Assembly (NCBI GenBank): GCA_027919835.1
Contig: JANVFP010000010.1
Coordinates: 992,001-1,056,000 of the forward strand
Source: Lentinula raphanica
Lineage: Eukaryota; Basidiomycota; Agaricomycetes; Agaricales; Omphalotaceae
DNA length: 64,000 bases
Direction of reading: 5' to 3'
The position numbers and the translations under genes were made by a program. The notes below the pieces were generated by a model, which was given only the letters and a program-made list of their open reading frames with translations, did no database searches and was not told where the DNA came from. This document shows, piece by piece, positions 21,421 through 32,961 of the stretch. The first letter of the stretch is position 1. Each line of letters begins with the position of its first letter.

Positions 21421-23152
21421 CTAAGGTGAGCTATCAGTTTGTGGTTTCGAACCTGGCCACCGCATCTCGAGAGGTACACCTCGGAAGGTGGACATAACTA
21501 GCCTGAAGTTATGATAGGTAATTATCCCACCCAGTGTATCCCAATCATAATCCACAGCACAAGGTGGCACAAATTGGGAGGATAGGATTTCTGGACCTGA
21601 TTCAAGAGGGGGTCTGTGATGATAGCCATTACAGCGCCTACCATAATTCATGGCAAGTGCACTTTTTTCTTACGTCGAGAAATAAAAGGTACCCGAGAGG
21701 TCCCGAGTGATCGATGCTGATGGATGGCAGTGAAGCCGAGAAATTTTGGAGGAATTACGGCATGGATCAACGATTGATCATCCGGCATTAGTCGGCATAC
21801 TGATGTAAGAGCACAAGAATGGAGAGAGATGGAGAGCCAGGAGAGGTTTCCATGGAATCTGAGTGATTCTACTAAGTCACATCTCTTCAGATCTCTTCAC
21901 ATATCTCGGGTACCTTTTATTTTTTGAGTCAGAAAAAAGTGTGCTTGACATGATTTATGGTAGGCGCTGTAAACAGACAATAATGAAGGTCAGTAACCCA
22001 GGGTTTAAAATCGGTAAAATATGGTTGAATAGTAGTGAGGGCCAGTCCGTTATGTATGAAGCGAACCTTGTCAGAACAAACGTCGTCATCAGGTCCAACG
22101 AACCATTTCGTGAAAGGTCAAGGTTCGGCACAGGGTATCAATCCGTATAGTTCATCGTACCGGCAGACGAGACAGAGGATTATGTAGAAGAGGGACTCAA
22201 GATCATGGCGAGGGAGATGTCCGATTTTCCAATGGGAGTCCAAAAGATCGGGAGACATGAACGGTCTGGTTCCAGTGCGTTCTTTAGAACTTGGTCCTTG
22301 AGCCATGCGATCGACGGTGGAAGAGAGGTCAAAGTCGTTCAGTACGCCATAAACTTTGCCTTCCTTGCGGCAAAACATGAGATTGCCAATGCTGAGATCA
22401 CGATGAAGTATTCCAGCGCATTCATAAAGCCATTGGTGAACTGGAAAAGTAGACGCGTCAGAAGTCGACATCAAAAATGAAGAACTGAGAAACGCACTTT
22501 GTAGGATATCATAAAGCACTTGGGCAAGTTCTGTCAAGTCCTCCAACTCCGAAAGCGGCTGCAGTTTTTTGTAAAAGGTAGTGTGCATGGCTCTTTCTCC
22601 GTTACTGTTTTTTGAGTAAGATTTCATTCGACCCTGTACAGAGTTCTCTGGATATTTGATCGTGATAGATTCGAGGATGTTCGGAAGATGCTTGAGTGCC
22701 CAGTTATTGCCTGTTGATGTAGCCATTTCCTTAGCTTTGAAGATGAGGTCGGGCTCCGGCTCTCGAGTGCTGCTTTTGGAGCTGATTTTCATGATCTTGC
22801 TTTCTCCGTGCCATTCACAACCAGATGTCAGACAACCGTTGGCGGAACATACACATGCCATTTGAGCCACAACTGAAGATCGGCCGGAAGTCCCTTCGGC
22901 GCAAGAAAGAACCCTCTCTATAGCGATCGTCTTTCTGCGTTTGTCAGAGATTGCGAAGGTATACGTAGCACCGACCAGGCCTTCTGGATCGTTCTTCAAA
23001 TCGCGAGCGAGCTGTTCGGAATCTCGGGAATGATCAAAGGAATCTCGGTGCAGGTGAGGGATGAATCCAGGCTTTTGGTAGTCAAGCATAATTAGCTGAG
23101 AGATCATCCCAAGACGATGTTTCTTCCACTCCTCGTCTGAGATATTGAAGGC
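21421..23152 (-). pseudogene. FunK1 kinase pseudogene with transposon insertion (copy D)
   Basis: Closest to copies A and E. Minus-strand sequence runs from ALQ-type exon 5 (FNISDEEWKKH) through HRDLSIGNLM, DFDLSS and GTRPFMSPDLL to the tail YDWDTLGG. Defects: the Arg codon after CAEP is TGA (22118-22120) where copy E has CGA; a 338-bp inverted-repeat element (21632-21969) splits the 3' part; and exons 1-4 are missing, with only intron-like flank up to about 23260. The frame resumes on both sides of the nonsense codon and the element, so the damage is recent compared with the divergence of the copies. Confidence 0.88.
21632..21969. mobile_element. 338-bp MITE-like element with long inverted repeats and TA target duplication
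   Basis: Both ends begin CAGCGCCTACCATAA or its near match and read inward as imperfect inverted repeats about 65 bp long, up to GGTACCCGAGA (21632-21697 against 21969-21905). The element is flanked by TA on both sides (21630-21631 and 21970-21971). Removing it with one TA restores the FunK1 sequence seen in copies B and E, which is direct evidence for insertion. No open frame could code a transposase, so it is non-autonomous. A TA duplication fits the Tc1/mariner superfamily, although the end sequence does not prove the family. Confidence 0.9.
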
Positions 23153-23574
23153 CTGGAGAGACCTGGAAGAGAGTGTAAAAAAGACTAAAAAAGAGCGCGA
23201 AAGAGTGAGCAAATGATCATGAAGGTAGGGGTTCAACAAGCAGACGTGAGAAAAATAACCTGCAGATTCAGAAGGCCTCGGCCGGCAACCAAGTGAGTTG
23301 AGCTCGTCCGAAATTTGCGAGCCAAGTAGAAGCAGTAGTATGATGTGTTTGACTGCTACTGGGCAGAGTGACAAAGACGCTTTTCTCCTATAGGGCGCAC
23401 TGAGATCGCCCAGATAACCCTCCGCACAATCAGAGCCCGATCATGAGTGTATGAATACCTTCCTTCAAGATAGAAAATCATGAAATGATCATAGTACTAT
23501 AGATACAAACAAGCAGCAAATTATGAGCATGGACTAGATAGCAAATGGAGATAGTGACAAGCAGTAAAACAATA

Positions 23575-26500
23575 CTAAGATGAGCTATCAGTTTGTGGTT
23601 TGGAACCTGGCCACCGCGTCTCCAGAGGTACATTTTGAAAGGTAGACATAACTAGCCTAAAGTTTTGATAGGTCACTATCCCATCCAGTGTATCCCAATC
23701 ATAATCCACAGAACGAGGTCGTGCAAATTTGGAGGCTCGGTTTTCTGGATTTGACTGAAGATATGGTCTTCCACGATAGCCAGCCAGCAAACAATCATGA
23801 AGGTCAATAACCCACGGTTCGAAACTGGTGAAATATGGCTGAATAGCGAGGTCCAGTTTGTTATTTAAGAAGGAATCCTTGTAAGCATAAACGTCGTCAT
23901 CGGATCCAACGAACCATTTCGTGAAAGGTCGAGGTTCGGCACAGGGTTTCAATCCGTATAGTTCACTGTAGCGGCAGACGAGACAGAGGATTATGTAGAA
24001 GAGGGATTCAAGATCATGGCGAGGGAGATGTCCACCTTTCCAACGGGAGTTCAAAAGATCGGGAGACATGAACGGTCTGGTTCCAGTGCGTTCTTTAGAA
24101 CTCGGTCCTTGAGCCATGCGATCGACGGTGGAAGAGAGGTCAAAGTCGTTCAGTACGCCATATACTTTGCCTTCTTTACGGCGAAACATGAGATTGCCAA
24201 TGCTGAGATCACGATGCAGGATCTTGACGTATTCATAAAGCCATTGGTGGACTAATAATGTAGACGCATGAGGACTGAGACAGTAAATTGTAAGAGCAAG
24301 AAAACGCACTTTGTAAAATATCATAAAGTACTTGGGCGAGTTCTCTCAGGTCCTCCAACTCTGATAGCGGCTGCAATTTCTCGTAAAAGGTGACGCGCAT
24401 AACTCTTTCTTCATAATCCTCCTTCAGATGAGCCTTCAATCGACCCTGTGCAGAGTCTACTGGGTGATATTCGATCGTTATGGATTGGATGATGTTTGGA
24501 AGATGATTGAGTGCCCAATCGTTGCCTGTGGACCGAGCATTTTCCGTAGCTTCGAAGATGAGGTCGGGCTCTGGAGCTCGATCACTGCTAGGGAAGCTGA
24601 TTTTCATGATCTTCTTTTCCCCGTGCCATTGGCAACCAGATTTCGGACAGCGATTTGCGGAACAAACACATCTCACTTCGGCAACGATTGAAGAACGGCC
24701 TATGATCCCTTCGGCGCGATATAGAACCTTCACTATAGTGACTGTTATGCTGCGTGTAGGGTCGGTAGGGTCGGTGAAGGTATACGTAGCACCGACCAGG
24801 CCTTCTGGATCGTTCTTCAAATCGCGAGCGAGCTGTTCGGAGTTCCGGAAATGATCAAAGGTATCGAGGTGGAGTCGAGGGACAAATCCAAGCTTTTCGT
24901 GGTCGAGCTTAGACAGTTGACAGACCATCGCCATAAAGAGTTTCTTCCACTCGTCGTCTGAGATATTGAGGGCCTGAAGGAGGGAAAACAAGAGAGGGAA
25001 TGAGTTGGTAAATGAATGTAGAGGTTCAACAAGCAGACGTGAGAAAAATCAACATTGCCGAAGGTTGAGACGCGACGGCCGGCAACCAACTGCAACCGAC
25101 TCTTCAAGCTTCAAGCTTCAGCTTCAACGTTTAACTTCAACGACGCGACGACAACGACGACCACACTGCGCGCAACGATCAAGAAAGAAATGCTCACCGT
25201 GCTTTCAACGACTTTCGAATGGTCGTAGTACTGAAAACGAACTACGTTGTCGTCTGCTACAATCCCAATGGCATGGTTTCGGATAAAACCATGCGAGAGC
25301 ATCTCCTTCGCATAACTCGCACATTGAATCCGTGTGCGGCGTTGGCCCTGTGTCGGAGTTAATTTTGCCTCTGCTTTCACCTCTTCTGCTTTAACTCGTT
25401 TATATTGCTGTTCCTCGGTCATCTCCACCTTCCGTTTGCTTCCTTCACCGGCAGCAGGAACGGAAGGAGACTTATTGGATCTTGAGTTTGATGTTTGAGA
25501 ATTGGGAGCTTCCTTCGCTTTTGCAGCAGATCGTGTCAACATGCGTGAGCCTCCTGACGGAACTTGATTTGCTGAAGTTGCATGGACAGCTAGGTTGAGG
25601 TCAGTATCAATGGCTATCTGTATTCACTACTTGCTTACCGCCTGAACCTCTTCTAGATCCTCCCTTGGATTGAGTTGTTGACTGTGACTTGGCCTTTTTA
25701 CTCGCCCTTGAAGGTATATCTGCAGCGATTTTTGAGTCAGGTACGTCCAATGAGGCAGGAAATATAGGACGCACTGGCATCAGTAAGTGGAGAAGCGTCA
25801 TTCCCTCGCTTCCGTTTCGTCGATCGCGTTTTCGAAGAGACGGCTCGTGATTGCGTCAGTTCCGAGAATGTGGTGTCCGTGGATCCCGAACTGTCCTGCT
25901 CAAATCCGGTGTCTGCATTTCAAGGTAAGCTATATTGACTTGACTACAGGTGAGGATAGCGTTAATTGCTCACTATTTTGACAGGCCTTCGAACGTCCAA
26001 TAAAATTGCCTTTCTTGTGCTTGACCTCAACAAAGAACAGGAGAATTCCCCAGAATACCCCCTTGATATCCGTCTCCGCAAGGCGCTCCGACAAACTCTC
26101 GTTTTCCGCCAAGTCCAGCAGCTGGGCGTAGATCACACCCAGATCTGGCTTCCGTTCCAATAAAGAACCCAACACTGGACGAGGATCTTGCACGTAGAAG
26201 ATCCTCTCGTCGATATCCTCTTCTGCACAACTGAAAATGTTTAGCAGATTGACTAGGGGCTGGTATAGCTCTTTCTCTTCCTTCGCTCTCCCTTTCCTCC
26301 TCTTTCCGACACCGTCCGCCTCTCCAATCGCAAGCCTCAGATAATCTTGAAAAGCATCCTTTACTGCTTCGCTTTCTGGACCCAGCGTGAACTTTTCTTC
26401 GATGCCACATTTTGGATCAACACCGAGGATGATAGTCGCGAATTCATCGAGAGTCAACACGACTTTATCCGAAACGTCGTCTTCGAGGAATTTGTTCACC

Positions 26501-26649
26501 TCCTCAATGACCTGCGGAACCTCGTCGCGCGCGTGAGTTGCTGCTCTCTTGCTCTGCGGAGTGCTATCAACAACTTTCGGACCATGGGTCGATTTCTTTG
26601 GAGGTGTTTGGGTGATCTGAGAAGGATGATCCTCTGGGATTGGTTCCAT
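23575..26649 (-). CDS. FunK1 family protein kinase, full length (copy E)
   Basis: The only complete copy. Exons 26649-25974, 25913-25842, 25773-25639, 25589-25198, 24973-24310 and 24251-23575 give 871 aa with no stop. Exon 1 encodes the N-terminal FunK1 region, including FSCAEEDIDERIFYVQDPRP, LERKPDLGVIYAQLLDL and FFVEVKHKKGNF. The linker carries a basic stretch (RASKKAKSQ). The kinase part has ALNHLPNI, ILHRDLSIGNLM (catalytic HRD), DFDLSS in place of DFG, GTRPFMSPDLL as the APE-like segment, and the C-terminal YDWDTLDG...TYQNF. FunK1 kinases are linked in the literature to the multicellular life of mushrooms; substrates are unknown. The exon 2/3 junction (donor GTCTCT at 25841) is the least certain. 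Confidence 0.82.
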
Positions 26650-28132
26650 GGTATGAGGGAGGTTGGGGGAGTGGTTTCAACAATGATTTCTGCTTGGACG
26701 TTGAAGAGCTCTGCTTAAGTGTGCAACGATCACATGCTTTTCGCATGGTGCCAAAGTGCTTCTCCCATTGTTCTTCATAGCCCGTGCGGCTTAGAGCCCT
26801 CTCTACTCTTTTTGGTAAGTCTATTGTGCTGTAATTACCTTCGAGTCTATCCGCGGTAATTCTGAACCAGTCTGCACCCCTAATCTTCCAGATATCGCAT
26901 GAAGAATCCCGCAGACATTCAATACTACACCGTATCAGCTTCACGAACTCGTGGAAGACCTCCTCAAAGTTGGCACTTGCTGCACTCCCGAATCAATACG
27001 CGAAACGATTCGAGCAAACGGTTGTCAGTCCTATGCCTGAGCGCTTGTGACCATAGCTGCCTATATACACCCGGGCCCTCCTACACCTTGATGTTCTTGG
27101 CGTTTTGCACTAAGCCTTGGACAGCCTTGGACTTGGTCGGACGATTTTGAGGTATTTGATCCACTGAAGTTTCAACGTGTCAGTGGACTGATAGTTATCA
27201 CTGATCAGAGAAGAGCCCAAAGGGTCGCTCGATGCTCGCAGTGACTTTGATTGGTGTGTAAGCACACTATTGTAGATTACTAGAGACGGCAAAACCTCAG
27301 ACTGGTACTACTATAAGTACATGTTCTGAAACTCGGAGTCGTATCTAGTCGTAACTTCAGAGCCTCGCGGTCTTGCGCTCATTTCTTTTAACGACTTCCC
27401 CCCGTGGTACCAGGTGGTACCGTGAACAGCCATCCGTATCAGCTCTCACTGCGAACCTAGGTCAATCTCCACTATTAGCCTCTGCCTTTGTCAGACCTTA
27501 TCCTACCTCATCGCGCCAACAGCGAATACGGCTTGATTACGATTTCGATCATCTCCCTAAAGGCTAATCGATATCGCTCATCGTCAGCTTCATTGGGAAG
27601 ATACCGGAAGATACCTCAAGAGGCACAGTTTCAGACGATTCCTCGGCCTTCCTGAGCACAATGCGCTATCATCATGATGCGTAGGATCAACTTGGTAACA
27701 TCAGGCTGCAACAGATATTACAGTACAGCATTCGGCTGTAAGATACCAAAGATAAGGCATTGCGAACGACCGTGACGAGCCCAGCAATGACGGGTACGTG
27801 GGCGAAGCGTCGTGGTATTAGTAAGGCCACGGTGCAGTATGGCGGCCATACTAGTCGTCAATGGGTCTTCATCATGGTCCCTACTGAAACGACCGAGGTT
27901 GCAAGCGAACCTCATTATATAGTTGGCAACTTCAAGGCGGTCTTGCACCGGAGTCGATTCGAAACATTTCTATCGAAGTATGCCATTGTATATACTATAC
28001 ACCTTTCATAACGCGCCCCTACTGAGCTTTCCGACTCGGATCTTTGGGATTTCGTATTGACTCTCAAGGATGCTGTTCCTCTACTAGCGGTCCAGTCGGT
28101 TCTGCCTGGATTGAAAGAAGCACAATGGTAGA
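26650..28132. other. Intergenic region holding a remnant of the divergent FunK1 partner
   Basis: The stretch 26700-26880 aligns with the promoter spacer upstream of copy C (11270-11440). At 26925-27010 a short plus-strand remnant matches the start of copy C (QLHELVEDLLKV against QLHELAEDPLSV), after which similarity ends. From about 27100 to 28132 I see no gene; it may contain old, unrecognisable repeats. Confidence 0.6.
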
Positions 28133-28799
28133 TCAATCCCAGATGCAATTGAGAGGCGTAGAGGAAGCACCGACTTTTACAGCTTCCCCCGGAAGTGGCA
28201 GACGAAACAGCTCCGCACCAGTCCTACCACTTTCAACCACCCCATCTAATGGACCATGATTAGGTTTTAGTTTCACTCTATAGAACACCTGAGGATTCGC
28301 TATGCCCATGACCTCACAGTGAACGTAGCCATCATGATCAGGTTCCCGAGGTTTTCCAAGAACGTATTCACGATCGAGTACTACGACCAAGCTTGGATTA
28401 AACTCTGTCAAGAGCTCCTGCACGCGTTGGTCGAAGGAATCGGGCATGACTTTGGATTCGACGTCGCCACCGTGTGAGATTCGATACTTGGCATGCCCAT
28501 GCTGGGATTCGGAAAGGAACATTGATCCAGTGCCACCGGTCTGAAGACAAGGGATTAGAGAAGACGGATGATGATATAAGGTGAGATCGGTGCATGAAAC
28601 ACTGTTCAGCACCACGTACACGACCGGGAGGAGGTACACTAATGTCACCAATATTCGGAATAGGCCCTGCACATGCAAGTGATGCGATCCCGAAAATCCA
28701 GAGCAACACCACCAGGAGATTCCTAAGACAGTAGACATTCGAAGTAGGAACAGAGTGAGAACGACTCTGGGAAGGTAAGAGTCTAGAAATGAAAACCAT
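28133..28799 (-). CDS. Small secreted or signal-anchored protein, paralogue 2
   Basis: Paralogue of the gene at 19583-20453. Exons 28799-28620 and 28540-28133 give 195 aa. It shares the start MVF, the hydrophobic segment LLVVLLWIFGIASLACAGP, the intron site after the signal region, and the core pattern VLGKP....DGYVHCEV...VFYRVKLKP and GAELFRLPLPGE. It has no third exon: the frame ends where paralogue 1 continues after a splice donor. A weaker donor-like GTAAAA lies near the end, so an alternative C-terminus is possible. Outside the signal segment the two proteins are quite diverged. Function unknown. Confidence 0.62.
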
Positions 28800-29060
28800 T
28801 CTTGACGAAGAGATATGAGATTGGAGGAGTTTCTTGATAAGTAGTAGTAGTACCCGCGCTAAGGGTCGACGATTGTGGCCGAAAAGTGCGTCGAAGAGTG
28901 AGCGTTCCGAATAGTGTTTTGGTTTGTTTCTGGCCAGCAGAGAACAAACGAGATCAAGTGGGTGTCTAGCCGGTAGTAATCTTCCACTAAGTTGAAAGCC
29001 ATTTTTTCAACGATTTCAAAGGATTGTGTGGCGCAGTTCCCACGTTTGCATCCTTATCGC

Positions 29061-29843
29061 ATGGCCACTATCCCCGTTCCGACCTCCTCAGCAATATCCC
29101 AAACACTCGATCCCTCCAACACTCATTCGACCCGCCGTACACTCTCATATGATGGTTTCCCAGCCTCCACACACCTCACCTTCCTCGGCGGACTCACCGC
29201 TGTCATCCTCCCAATCACCCTCGTTCCCTATCTATTCGCCAGACGCAGATTGGTATCTCTGCAAAGACAATTTAACGAGTTAGAGTCCACAACGAAGAGC
29301 TTGCAAAGAGAACTACAAGCAACATCAGTCGCTGTCACCCGTGCTCAAATGACCGCTGATGTCGAACGACGGAAGATGAGGGCGTCAGCTCATGAGTTGA
29401 GAGAGGAGATTATAGACGGGCAGAAAGAGATTGGAACGCTCATGACAAAGATGAGATGGATTGAAGAGAGGGAATCTCAGAAAGATGAGGAAAGTAAGGT
29501 TGTGAAGTCGGAATTGCAATATTTATTGGAAGACGCAAAGGTTACGCGGTAAGTACCTCATAAACATATATCCGTTCTCGATGAGTGCTCTGCCTCAACC
29601 AAATGCTTATATATCATCAGTATTCAAGGCGACGCCATTCGATCTATGGGCCTGTCTCTGGCCGATATCGCTGCATTCATGCACGAGGTTGAACTCTGGA
29701 TGCCTCAAGTGGAAGGCGCAAACTTGACTTCGAATGATAAGTCTCGGGTCGAACAGCTCAGGCTTGCAGCATTGATGTTACAGAATCTACCTCGTCAAAG
29801 ACCGGTTCGTACCGTAAATCATTCAAGATTGATGGCAAACTGA
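29061..29843 (+). CDS. Single-pass membrane protein with coiled coil
   Basis: Family not recognised. Exons 29061-29548 and 29621-29843 give 236 aa, starting at the first ATG of the frame. One membrane segment, HLTFLGGLTAVILPITLVPYLF (about residues 38-59), is followed by RRR and then a long charged heptad-like helix from LVSLQRQFNELESTTKSLQ to about residue 160, with many E, K and R. The C-terminal exon (IRSMGLSLADIAAFMHEVEL) looks like a short helical domain. The arrangement suggests a membrane-anchored coiled-coil protein; the Arg cluster after the segment fits an N-out or mitochondrial orientation, but that is inference. Confidence 0.7.
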
Positions 29844-30213
29844 CGACGGGATTGGATCTCTTAGGAACCCAAGAAACAATCATGTAACAGTGGCGCAAGT
29901 GATTGACTTTTGGATTTTGAAGACACAAATAGGGCGAAGGAAGATCTCTTAGTAAGTAGTGTGACCATATATGTTTGGCGATTTACAGCAATTAGTTGGT
30001 TCTTGTCGTATGTATCGATAGCAGAAATTGCAGCGAGGATTGTCGGTAGTAGATTCTTGGATATGTACAACATATGCATGTGAGGTAGGTAATAATGTAC
30101 AAATGTAGGCACTTGATTTAACTGGATCATGCACGAGTAACAACTAGAAACTGAAATGCGCAACACAAAGAAACAACTCGACACCGTTACCCCGAGTCTT
30201 CTGAAAACCTAAA
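29844..30213. other. 3' region between two convergent genes
   Basis: Convergent 3' flanks of the coiled-coil gene and the LRR gene. No gene or RNA recognised. Confidence 0.4.
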
Positions 30214-32120
30214 TCATTCGTCACCAAAATCCTCTTCTGTGAAACACGTCTGGGTCAGGTTCATCGGTTTGACAATCTCCTCGAGGTCTATGTCCGTATT
30301 TGGGACACCGTTGTGCGCAGACGTTATTGAAGCGAAATCTGAGCCCGTTGTCGGTGTAGATGAGTCTACACCAGAGCTCGAAGGGAACGAGGAAGTATTC
30401 TTTGGCTTCTCCTGATCAAGGAAATCTAAACATCCTCTCCTGCAGCCCCTCCACCTCACCGGGATCTCTCCCAGACTCCCCACGCCAGCAATAACATTCT
30501 CCCAAGTAAACCTCTCTTCAACGTGTTGGTAAAAGAGTGTCCGGTTCAGTTCCTCTCCTTCCTGTTTATGATGAGGAGAAGGACAAAATCCCACGCCTGT
30601 GATATCGTCTGAATCGGAAACAGGGAGACCGTCCGTAGAGTAGTTGTTTATGATTCCGGGTTTGGCATAGTGGAAGCGACTTTTGATCAGAGGAGGCAGG
30701 GTGATGTTTGGAGGAAGATCGTACACGAGGTCTACTTCCCTTTGAGAGGCAAGGTCGGCATCGGGTGTAGTTTTCAGCGGAGAGTGAGTGCTGAAGAGGG
30801 GGGAATTAGAACTGAAACTACGAGTGGGAGCGTTGTTGGTGGTAACAGTGGTAGACATTCGTAGACAGAGTTCAACCAACGACGGGACGCCTTGATCAAT
30901 CGTCTTCACCGGCGATATCACCTTGATAGGCGGAGTCGTAGACAAACCAGATTTGCTCTGCGTCCTACTCCGACTCCGGGAGATCGCTCTCTGCAGCGTG
31001 GCTTCCGCAGGGGGAAGAGGTATGAAAGGATTAGGCTGGACAGATAGCTTGGACAGACACATGTCCATCATTTCAGATGGGAGATACTTCAGTTTGTTGC
31101 TGGCTACATTGAGTTCTTTGAGGGAAGTGAGAAGGCTTATTTGGGGGGAAGAAACGTCAAGTTGTTCGACCCTTTGGGGAGGATGAGTTGCTGGAGTAAA
31201 TACATGGAGGAAGAGACACGTACGCAGTGAGAGAACTGTGAGTCGGTTGAGATGGAAGAATTGAGGAGGAAGACGCGAAAGACGGTTGTCGGCGAGTAGC
31301 AAAGTCATTTGCTCTCGAGGTACACCTGAAATTACGCGCGTACTCGGCGTCCTTCCCATCTCTAACCTCTGCTGTAACTGACTCCTCTGCCTATGATGCG
31401 ACATAGGGGATGTCGGCGAGCAGCGAACGTCATTATTTGCTCTAGCATAAGTGTCTAGATTAACAAATTCACGCTCGGAATGTGGGTCGAGGACGACGAT
31501 TTTGGCGAGATCGCTGATAGCAGCCTCAGGGATGTAAGTCAAACCCTGTCGTCTGACCAAATTTTACTGGATGTGAGAGGTGACGTTGACAAGGAAGACA
31601 ACACGTACTCAAAGCCTATATGCAAACAACAATCCTCGAGAGCTTTTCCGACGACCTCGTGGAATTCCTCTTGAGGATCTCTCCGTCTCCGCGTGTTTGA
31701 ACGCGACGAGAAAATATCGGGATCGAAGTCGCTCTGAGAGCCATACTTGGGCTCCAAGAACTCTCCATAGCTGCGATCTTCCTCGTACTCGTCCTTGTCC
31801 GTGTAACGCAGCTTCTTTTTCGAAGACAGACTCGTATTCGTAGGCGAGTCCGGTAATGAAGGGGAGAGAGACCGCTTCACTTTTTGCTCGTGCATATGGA
31901 ACTTCTTCACCTGCTTCGCGGAGCCAGAGAACGGATGTAAAGGAGGTGAGTGTGCGGCTGGCAGGGGTAACTTGAACGATGAATCACAGTCATCGGTATT
32001 GAGAGCAAGAGGGTCGATTCCGGGTGAAGAAGCTGGTGAGGAGTCGGGGAAGAGGTTTGGTGATGAAGGCGGTGAGTTGAAGGGAGATGACGAGAAGTCG
32101 CGTGAGGAAGGATGATACAT
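30214..32120 (-). CDS. Leucine-rich repeat protein
   Basis: Exons 32120-31609, 31552-31220 and 31171-30214 give 600 aa from the first ATG. The N-terminal third is disordered (Ser/Pro-rich, basic stretch SSKKKLRY). Leucine-rich repeats occupy about residues 190-330: LTYIPEAAISDLAKIVVLD, MTLLLADNRLSRLPPQFFHLNRLTVLSL, EQLDVSSPQISLLTSLKELNVASNKLKYLP. The C-terminal part is Ser/Thr/Pro-rich and contains a compact segment (FTWENVIAGVGSLGEIPVRWRGC) followed by a Cys-rich RRGCLDFL. The second intron (31172-31219) has a modest GTGTCT donor but restores the repeat. Similar Agaricomycete proteins are annotated only as LRR proteins; function unknown. Confidence 0.75.
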
Positions 32121-32961
32121 AACGAAGGAGGAAAATGAGAAGTTGGCAGCAGGAAGTAAACAAGGCGCGTCCAGCGCGTAGCTCCCACGCACCGTATGAA
32201 CCGTATTAGTTCCCACGGTATTTGCACCTCTGAGAGGACGAAAAAAAGCGTTCAAGCCTGTGCTGCAAGTTCAGAAGAGAAGATACACATATGAGCAGCG
32301 ACATACAACGACTCTGAGAAGGGGAAAGTACCCAAGTTTAGCCTCTGAAGACGATCTCCAGTACAACTATAGCTGTATTACGGTCGAGTCTCGCTAGTAT
32401 ACTTCTATATACTCTTGATAGTTATTGAGGACGAGGCTTGATGAGCTTCAGCTTCAATCACAGTTAGAGGGCATACATGGAGGTATACATATGTAGATCG
32501 AAATTCGGTGCAGTCATGAATAACCATCCAACCTCTACTTCACTACTTCGTTAAATCAGGACAATGGCTGTGACATACATTGCAGACAAAGACGATCACT
32601 GAGGCACAGATGGGTCAGTGAGCGATATAGAGAATGTTAGAGGGTTTTCTTGAGTTTTCAGAAGTTCAAACCTCTTCATCGGAAATTAGGGGCTTTCTCA
32701 TTGAGCGCCGAATTGACGCCCGACATTGCAGAGGTTTCCCACAGTAACAGTGGAAACCGCAAATTACATCAGTCCCAGGATTGTATCCCGTTACGGTCCA
32801 TATTCGTTTAGTCGCCTCGTTGTGCTTTCCGTTGAGGACGCAACACGTCCCTCTAATGTTTTCTTGACTCTATCCTTATCCGTTCCTTAATCTCATCTTT
32901 GCCCCCCCACACTTCCTTGCCAGACACCTGCCGCGATAACTCTGATTCCAATATCCTGGAC
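32121..32961. other. Shared upstream region of the LRR and GAS2-domain genes
   Basis: The two flanking genes diverge from this 841-bp region. It holds pyrimidine-rich tracts close to the ATG at 32962 and no supported gene. The open frame upstream of 32120 starts only with non-ATG codons. Confidence 0.45.

Noticed and set aside
25111..25542. A separate 143-aa gene upstream of FunK1 copy E
   Set aside because: It is exon 4 of copy E read into its intron; a GTGAGC donor at 25197 joins it in phase to the next exon.
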